Position numbers and translations under genes: made by a program. A stretch of 64,000 nt of DNA from Artocarpus heterophyllus. Its lineage: Eukaryota > Streptophyta > Magnoliopsida > Rosales > Moraceae. Below the pieces are notes generated by a model. It was not told where the DNA came from. It ran no database searches and worked only from the letters and a program-made list of their open reading frames with translations. Below, piece by piece: positions 56,401 to 64,000 of this stretch; the stretch's first letter is position 1; each line of letters begins with the position of its first letter. The stretch is taken from NCBI GenBank assembly GCA_025403435.1, contig CM046342.1, forward strand, positions 15,750,519 through 15,814,518. Direction: 5' to 3'.

Positions 56401-58097
56401 TGTTATGATGTGATATGTTATGTTATGACATGATGTGAAATGCTATGATGATGATGATGATGATATGATTAATGTGTGATGTATGTAATATATAAATTAT
56501 ATTGTTTAATCACTTTCAAGTCAAGTATGATAATGATTTATGACTCATGTATGATTAAGATTTACGATTCATGAGTTACGAAATTGTGATGTCATGTAGT
56601 ATTAAGTCATGCTGCATACACACAATAAGACAAGTGAAACTTATGAGACAAGTTAAGGGTGTCGTACCAACCTCCCGACCCACGGGGAGGCTCCATGTTA
56701 AAGAAATGAATGATCTTGGTGTCGTTGGGACCTCGCGAACCTAACTTCCCAAGACTCGCGCGCAACCGGTACGATCACTCGGGCCCAAAGTAAGAAGATA
56801 AGGTACAGCTTAAATAATTAAGCATAAATCAAGTTGATAAGCAAGCATAAAATGCTCATGCATATTTTTATTAAAATGATTTTTAATTATGTTTTGCGAG
56901 GTTAATTTCCTACTTGCTGAGCGAAAGCTCATTTAAGTATGTTCATGTTGTAGGTAAGAAAAACCTATCAGTGGCACTTGATGGGCAGTGGTAAGCGGCG
57001 GACGAATGGTGAAGATGGGAATGGATACCGCTCACGCAATATAATATTTCCGCATTAGTATTTTACGAATTTATGCATGTTTTATTTTACGAAATTTCGT
57101 ATGCTTACACTTTACGAAAATTATGTGCATATGAAGAAGTAAATAATTTACGTAATTACGTTTTAAAAACCGAGCTTGTGATTACGCAACCTTGGTTCAA
57201 AGGATTTCAAAGTTTAAAGATGTTGCAATAACGATGCAACAAATGCACGAAATTTATAGGAAAGAAAATTATAAGTTTATCTGGAATTGCAAAGGATTAT
57301 TGCAGTTTTATGTTAAGTTAAGAAATGAGTTTTATAAATATGTTTCTATGAAGTTATTATGAAAGTTTTAAAGAAAAGCTTTAAGAAATTAGTAACTTAA
57401 GCTTAGTAACTTAAGCTTAAAAGTTTAAGTTGTAAGAAATTATGTTTTGTTAAGTTTAAAAGGTTAACTTTTAAGAGAATACAATGTTATTTTTAAGATG
57501 TTAAAATTATAAGTAAAATATATAGATAATTGCTAATAAAGGTTTAAAGAGCATTTGAATGAGATTTTATTTATTATTTAATTTAAAATTATCTTGAGAA
57601 TAGTTGTATTTAAATTGAGAAATGTCTTTAAAGTAATAGTTGCTAAATAATTACTCTTATGTTAAAAAGGAAAAGTTCAAGAAAATTTCTATAGTTATGT
57701 TTCAAGAAATTAATGTTATAAGTTATATAAAGAATCATGATTTGAAAATTATGATTATGTTAAGATGTAATGCTTATTGTTACGTTATTATCACGTTTGA
57801 GAAATTTATGTTATTATGTTAGACTTACGAAGTTAAATTTTGAGAGATGATTATTATATCCTTTAAGGTTATATGTTAAGAATTCGTTATCAATAAGAAT
57901 TCGTTTATTATTAAGATTTGAAAAATAGTTATTATTTCATCTAAGGTTTCATGTTAAGGATTCCACAGTAAGAATCCATATATCTATTGGAAAAAAAAAA
58001 ATTATTATCATGAATTTCTCTACCCTATTTGTAAGTAAGTTTAAGTTTATGAGCATGTTTAAGTTAAGTGACGGCCACGTAAGGGCGGGTCGTTACA
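53415..58097 (+). repeat. Element B 3' LTR
   Basis: 4683 bp, TGTAATGACC...GGGTCGTTACA. It is uninterrupted and retains the pre-insertion sequence TGTGATGTATGTAATAT at about 56.47 kb, where the 5' LTR is split by element A. TATA box at 54814-54821. It has about 180 bp (55.81-55.99 kb) that the 5' LTR lacks. ORFs inside repeat those of the 5' LTR and are not genes. Confidence 0.92.
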
Positions 58098-58294
58098 GAA
58101 AATGGGTTAAAGCTACAGCATAATTTCTTTTGAAGTTGCCATCTTGAGATTCCAAGATTCATTATCATGTTTTATGGAAAACATAATCTGTTTTTTAGCA
58201 TAATACATGTTAACGAACAATCTCTCATGCAAGCCTGACAATGAGCACAACACAAAAGAAGTGAAGGAAACATATTTTTATTAGCATGGCTTAC

Positions 58295-58867
58295 TGATCT
58301 TGGTCGAGGTCTTCCAGGAGGAAGGGAGCAAAACCATATCCATCGTTATTTTGAGTTGAAGCCTGTCTCTGCCACGCACGAGAAGAAACTCCACTACCTG
58401 CGGATTCAGGTATAGCTGTGAGTCTCCGATGAAGCGTTCAGGCCCTGCCACCTGTCGCCTAGTCTTTCGATCACTTGCAGCATCATTCTGCAGTGGATAA
58501 GGCCTCCTTTGACTACTATCTTCCCTGCTCAGAATTTGCTTGTGGTTTGACCTTGACACTGTTGAACTCCTTCAAGATTCGCATCCAGTCCTGTTGCCAT
58601 TAGATCTTACTTGACCACAATAATGATCATCATCATTAAAGGCTATGGAAGAAGACTCAGTTTGCCTCTTTTGCACGCTTTTCTCAAACTTTTTTGGAAA
58701 GACAGATGCTTGGTCGCGAGGTGAGTTGTTGGCGAGTATGTACGGTTTATTTTGAGGGTAACTAGGATTAATCTTTTCATTACCTCTACCCTCCCTTCTT
58801 TGTCAAAATAGGCTGTATAATTTTCTTCACTTTCCCAGTCTCCGAACTTTGGCACAGATAACCGGTG
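58295..58867 (-). pseudogene. RIN4/NOI-like pseudogene, main exon (N-terminal NOI)
   Basis: After the acceptor CATTGCAG the exon reads HRLSVPKFGDWESEENYTAYFDK, the N-terminal NOI motif. One base is then lost near 58788; the expected continuation EGRGNEKINPSYPQNKPYI is in the next frame. Further breaks occur near 58570 (in-frame TGA after GNRTGCES), 58375 and 58315, where RIN4-like segments (RRPYPLQNDAASDRKTRRQ, SGVSSRAWQRQASTQ, PPGRPRPRS) lie in different frames. The exon ends AGATCA before GTAAGC, a good donor. Its length of 573 nt and motif order fit the family. No clear first exon was found upstream. Confidence 0.75.
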
Positions 58868-61800
58868 CTGCAATGACAACAGAGTAGATAAAAAGACCGT
58901 TGGTGAACTTAGTAAAGGACATGTAAAGAAGCATTAAACACCACCATTCTTGTTTTTGAATGACATAGGAGGAATGATTTTTTCTAAAGAAACAATTACT
59001 TCCATTCATAAACATTTCTTTTGAACTACTAATTTTGGGAGAATAACAACAAAAGTTAATTTCTGAAGCATATCTCTCGTCGGTTGTTTTTTGAGAACAG
59101 AACCAAAAGAATGGCTCCAAATCAGAATGCTATATAAGTTGAGAGATTTCAAGTAATATGGTACAAGGAAAAGCATATTTCAAGCTGGTCATAACTTCTA
59201 TTTTTTTCCTTTAAAAAAAAAAAGGAAAGTTTTTGTGTGTATATTTATAACTGGCAATCCAAATCATGCAGAGAAAACATATATGCAGAAGATAAACTAA
59301 CCAAGAGAGAGAAGAAGTTTCTTAAATCTCGTTAGAAGATCAGATTCTAAGATTATCCAACTAGAGCTTCCGAATGCCAAAGTTTCACACTTTTTGCTTT
59401 GACCCCCTGACGCCACCACCCTTTTTTTTCCCTTGATTTGATCAAGGCGCCAAAAACAGGACAAAAAACCAATAAACAAATGTGCTTGAACAAAAGCCAC
59501 ACTAATTTTAGGATGTATGGATAATAAATAATAAAGATTATAATCCAAAAGAGAGTAAATAATTGCCAAACATTGAAAGCCATGAACTTTATAGAATCCA
59601 AACCCATTAAACAGGCATACAAACATTAGCCTTCAATCAAGAAAACAAAAAGAAAATAAGTGAAGGTAAGAAACTTAAGCCATTGGTCTTCAATCAATGC
59701 CTGTTTGGTTAAATCTCCAAACGAAACAACTTTCCAACAAAATCCAATCGAATAATTTTCCAAATAAAGGCCTAAACCACAGTTAGAAAGCTTCTTGACC
59801 AAAAGTCAACAATTACAAACATTATGCAAAATGCGAATTGGGAAATAAGTAAATATATAAGGTGAAAATAAATAAAAACACCCCCTCAACTGTTGATTTT
59901 GAGTCACCGTCACAAATTTCTATATTATTAAACATTAGCTCATCAAAATTTACATTTTTAACTCCTAGATCAGTAGTTTTTTCGTGTTTCTAAAAATAAA
60001 TAGAAATGTGTTGCTAATAAAAAAAAAACTAACATTACCTCAAAAAATAAATTTATAACAAATAGAGATGAGAAAAGTGCTTTTCATGATTCATTTTAAG
60101 GGGATGGAAGACTTGACACATATTCCCTTTTCCTTTGTCCATTTTTTTGTGCGTGTGCCGTGTGTAAAATAATAATCAACACAACAATAAGAAAAACCCT
60201 CTATGATAATTTTGTACTGAATTTGTGAATAATGCACTCTGCATAATGGAATCTGCACAACATTCTCTAAAAAGGAAAAAGAAAACACATATTATTGTCT
60301 TTATGTCTTTTTATTTTTTTGTGAAGATCATCGTTATAACAATCCAACAAATTTTGACAATGGTTATCCAAGGGTCTAAAATCCAACTTCTCATTTCAAA
60401 AAAAAAAAAAAAAAAAGAGTGAAAAATCCTACTTCTCTTAATTTTGGGAGCAAAAAGGCGGACACATGTTTTTGCAAGCAACAAAAATAACCAAATTTTG
60501 ATAAATCTAGAATTTCTTGGACGATGAAATCAGGATATATAAAATTTATCTTATGCTTAAATTTAGTAAGTTATGAATTTCCTCAGATTTATCCGATGAT
60601 CAAAGTTGGCAAATCTAGAACTTACCGAATTTACTTCATGAAGCCTTCATTAGATACAAATTTTCTATTGTTTAATAATGGATTAATTAAAAAAATTTCC
60701 TATTAACAGGCATAAAATTTATTGAAAAAGGACGGAGTATATAAACATTTTAAAATTTAGGTATAAATATTGAAAGAAAAAAGTTGAGGAGACGGTTGCC
60801 CACATGTTCATGTGTGACTCCTCTGATTATAATCCTTGTAACTGTACGTCCATAATCTTTAAAACTAAACTTGTATTTCCATTAATCCATAAAATATTAA
60901 CCAAAAAGCTCCTCTATTATGATTTTTTAAACATTAATGATACAAAAATCACTCATTATTGAACAGTGATGATACCTTACCATGTGGCATTTTTACGAAA
61001 GTGACAGAAGAGATGATTTTTTTTTTTTCATTTTTTTAAAGTTTTTTAGATCATTTTTTTTAACAACTATAACTTTTAAACTATATCAACTTTAAATTCA
61101 AATTAGCGTGAGGCATAATAAAATTACCAAAATACTCCTATGTTATATACCAAATTTTAATCATGTTTAAAATTTCACTAAAAATTCAAAAAAATGAGAT
61201 TTATTGATCGGGGTAATGTATGTTATGTTTTGACGGTTGAGGGCCGACTGTTATGAGGCTTATAGTTAAGTGGAATTTTTATAACTAATATTTTACTAAT
61301 TGATTTTAGTCACATAATATTCACTTTCAATAGATGTATGCATTTTTGCCCTTAACAAATTTTCTTTTTCAATTATCATAAATTTACTATTTATTACCAT
61401 AGAGATTCAAAACTAGACAATTTGATATGGTTGAATCAACTATTATTACTTAGACGAGGCCAAAAACAATTGATCTAATATAAATAATTAGTACTAGTGA
61501 ATAGGCCCGACATCACCATTGCTCATACACCCTAGTATATGTTCCTCATCGCTGAGGACATTATGCAAGCTAAGATCACCATTGTAATTGGGCAACAAGC
61601 TAGGGTTGTCAACAAGGTCAGGACAAGATTAGTTTAAATCTAAAATTTAATCAAGATTTAAACAATGAATCCTTTGGCTTCATCCCTTATTGAAGTTAGG
61701 CTAGTAGGTCAAGATCGAATTGCAATCGATCTCAATCCACCAAGTCAACATCCTCCATTTTCCTTGTGACGGTGTCTAGAGGTGGCAAATCGGACTCGCG

Positions 61801-62600
61801 CCATCATCACCAGAGTAAGCATGCGCACTCAGTGACATTGGAGGTGGCCACATCCCTAGATCTATGCCATCCAAAGGTGATAGAATGTATGGCCATGTCG
61901 TTAGTAACTTCCTATAGGGATGGTCTTCAATGGTGAGTAACTCTTTCTTCCTCTTTATGTGTTTGGTTTTTGAGGAAAAAAACCAACGTTGAATCTTTGG
62001 GTCCTCATTAGAAAATCTCTATCTGGAAGCACCAATGAAATTTGATCATGAAGTCCTAAGGAAGAAGAGGGCTCTGTAGCAGCGGTCGTTGGTGCTAGCG
62101 ATGTCAGCTAATGTTGCCAGTGAATTTTTGTATCTAAATGAAAATACAATTTCTAAGTAAATGTTGTATTTCTAAGTAAATACTGAAGATAACCAGCAAG
62201 CTGAGATCACCATTGAATTTTTGTACTTACATGGAACCATTTTCAAAGATTTAAGTTTTTAAAATACTTTGAGGCCAAACTAGTTTTGAAATTAACAAGA
62301 GATAAACAACTTTTGTGAAGAAATTTTCCTTATATTCTAATCAAATCAAACCAAAAAACATGATTTTCAAATCTATCCTTGTACAAAATGGACCAAAATT
62401 CCCATGAGATGATTAATTTTAATAATAAGTTAAAACATGAAAGTTGTGCATCTCGTCAAAACTGTTAACTTTATGAAAGAAGTTTTTGCAAATTCTATAA
62501 GGAATTTTATAAATTTTACAAGACTTAATCACAAAAAATTTTAAACAGTGAAAATAAGAAAAATGTTTTGACATTTAATGAACATATCTAAGTATGTCTA
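58868..62600. other. Right flank, no supportable gene
   Basis: AT-rich DNA upstream of the RIN4-like pseudogene; a first exon and promoter could lie here but I cannot define them. There is a poly(A) stretch at about 60.4 kb. The phrase AAGCT(A/G)AGATCACCATTG occurs at about 61.57 and 62.19 kb. No domain-bearing ORF is seen on either strand. Confidence 0.4.
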
Positions 62601-64000
62601 AAAAATTTTTGTCCTTATGAAAAACTAACTATTAGGGTATAAAATAGTTCTCTTTAGTTTCTAGGGCAAAAATATCAATATTTTTGGGTTTTGGGCTAAA
62701 ACCGTAAAAGAGTGTAGAATTGAAATTTTCACTAAACAAAGTTGGCTTTCTTCATTCTTATGGACAGTGAGTAACCACAAGTTTTAAGTCAGAAAGAGTG
62801 AATTTTTCAAGAACCATTAAGGCTAAAATCATCATTTTTATAAAACACTTAAAACAGATCCTTAAGTTTCTCGATTCAGCTCAAGGTCTTCAAGCGTATA
62901 ATGAACCACGTAAAGAAAATTTCAAAGCTGTATTATAAGACGTAAAATTTGACCATGGTGTATCTAAAAGCCAAGCAGTGTAGAAATAGCCAATACTATA
63001 GACTCGAGCTACTAGTTGAGTGTCACTTAATTAGGACACATGCCGACAAATCGAGAGAAATGATTAATTGTTAATGTTAGAGAGAGGTTCAAGTACATTT
63101 CAAACCTCACTTATGGTACAAGAAAATGATTTGTCATATGCTTTATTCATTTTCATTTGTGCTTGTATTTGTTATGTATATTACTTTAGATGCCAAGTCG
63201 TGACATACAATGCGTTCATTAAGTTTACAAGACTGATAATATAAACACTCAAGACAAGATATCAAGATAAGATAATCCAGTATCGTACCAATTTCTCAAC
63301 CTAAGGGGAACATCATGTCAATTTTAAGTTACAATCTAGGTGTTCATTGATCATGCTCACTTAATACAAACACTTGGGCCCATAGTTCATAAGAAATTAA
63401 GGATAATACTAAGATGTTTATAATTAAGAATAATTGAAATCATGCATTGTGCTATTGCTAATACTCCTTTAAGCATGTTTGTGAGAAATGTTTGGACTTA
63501 ATGAGTTAAAGCTCTTCTAAGTTCCTCCATGCTGTAGGAAATCTTGCAAATAGGCTGGTATCAATGTTTGTTGAGCTGAGTATTATGATGGAACAAATGC
63601 GATAGTCAGATTAAGAATACGGTTGCAATTTTAACTTTTTAAAAGACTTTTCGTCTAATATAATATGTTATAATCTAATCGTAAGCTAGACCACTTTATG
63701 TAAGACAATATGAGTATGTATTTTATAATTATAGGTAAAACAAATGTTTTAAAAGATTGTCAAAAGTAAAATTAAGGTCAAGAAATTAACATGAAGTAAT
63801 TGATTGAATAGTCAGATCATTACACGTCTTGTCGGTCTGACCTTATATGGTTCTTGGCTAGTTAGTTTGACTATGATGCGAGTTTCGGCTTGCCAGTCCA
63901 GCCTAAACACGGGTTCTAGATGTTCGGTGTGACCATAACAATTTATTGCTTTACATTTTTTTTAGTTTTTTTAATTAAAGAAAAATATATCAAATACCAA
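62600..64000 (+). repeat. Degenerate Ty3-gypsy LTR-like sequence at the right edge
   Basis: A block at 63282-63390 (TATCGTACCAATTTCTCAAC, then ACACTTGGGCCCATAG) aligns with the element B LTR block at 46.62-46.75 kb (GTCGTACCAACCTCCCGACC ... CACTCGGGCCC). Further on, GTCGGTCTGACC and GGCTTGCCAGTCCAGCC recall the Tekay LTR near 13.96-14.05 kb. No termini are identified. It is an old, diverged LTR that probably runs off the window. Confidence 0.4.

Larger units (their letters stand above)
34366..58097 (+). mobile_element. Element B: LTR retrotransposon with giant LTRs and non-coding interior, containing nested element A
   Basis: The boundaries are TGTAATGACC...GGGTCGTTACA at both LTRs and a 5 bp target duplication GAAAA (34361-34365, 58098-58102). 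The interior (48058-53414) starts with a tRNA-iMet primer binding site and ends with a purine tract, so the orientation is +. The 5' LTR is split by element A. There is no recognisable gag, protease, RT or integrase; the interior is about 5.36 kb. Long LTRs with a non-coding interior fit a large retrotransposon derivative (LARD), mobilised by an autonomous partner. The two LTRs look very similar, so the insertion is fairly young. It sits in the intron of a RIN4-like pseudogene. Confidence 0.9.

Noticed and set aside
59297..59626. Overlapping 109- and 89-codon - strand ORFs
   Set aside because: Two frames of the same T-rich strand are open; composition is low complexity and no RIN4-like first exon is visible in them.

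Overview
The window is nuclear DNA of a flowering plant, very probably a dicot. It is AT-rich, has intron-containing genes, and is dominated by Ty3-gypsy LTR retrotransposons, with a LINE and CACTA DNA transposons. Two host loci are visible: a CC-NB-ARC-LRR (RGA-type) resistance gene on the + strand and a decayed RIN4/NOI-type gene on the - strand. The species cannot be settled from the sequence alone.

Layout. 1-3096: 5' end of a - strand LTR element (family A, second copy) running off the left edge. 3097-7058: remnant of an Athila/Tat-like Ty3-gypsy element (integrase C terminus, polypurine tract, LTR of about 3.2 kb). 7081-14310: Tekay/Del-like chromovirus with degraded gag-pol and a 3.1 kb 3' LTR, ending inside a LOG-like (cytokinin-activating enzyme) retrocopy fragment at 14311-14623. 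A 530 bp CACTA foldback MITE sits in the 3' flank of that fragment. 16325-28411: the NLR gene, with a coiled-coil exon, a 9.2 kb intron holding a CACTA transposase remnant (about 17.1-21.9 kb) and a LINE (about 21.9-25.4 kb), then the NB-ARC-LRR exon, which carries a one-base frameshift. 30.2-32.4 kb: short blocks that look like exons of an unrecognised gene. 33827-58867: RIN4-like pseudogene whose intron contains a 23.7 kb nested retrotransposon block. 58.9-64 kb: no convincing gene, with a degenerate Ty3-gypsy LTR-like stretch near the right edge.

The nested block is the most unusual part. The outer element B (34366-58097, + strand, TSD GAAAA) has LTRs of about 4.5-4.7 kb and an essentially non-coding interior, like a large retrotransposon derivative. 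The inner element A (37255-46438, - strand, TSD GATGT) sits in B's 5' LTR, and B's 3' LTR preserves the empty site. Element A has no recognisable gag or pol. In its place are two intact, intronless ORFs in its own sense orientation: a 229-residue LOG-family protein and a 173-residue cysteine-rich basic protein that resembles in layout the nucleic-acid-binding proteins of flexiviruses. A LOG retrocopy fragment elsewhere in the window shares the same 3' flank, so LOG carriage may be an old, repeated trait of this lineage.

The NLR and the RIN4-like gene are about 5 kb apart if the insertion is ignored. RIN4 proteins are known guardees of some CNL receptors, so the linkage is noteworthy. The RIN4-like copy is broken by several frameshifts and by the insertion.
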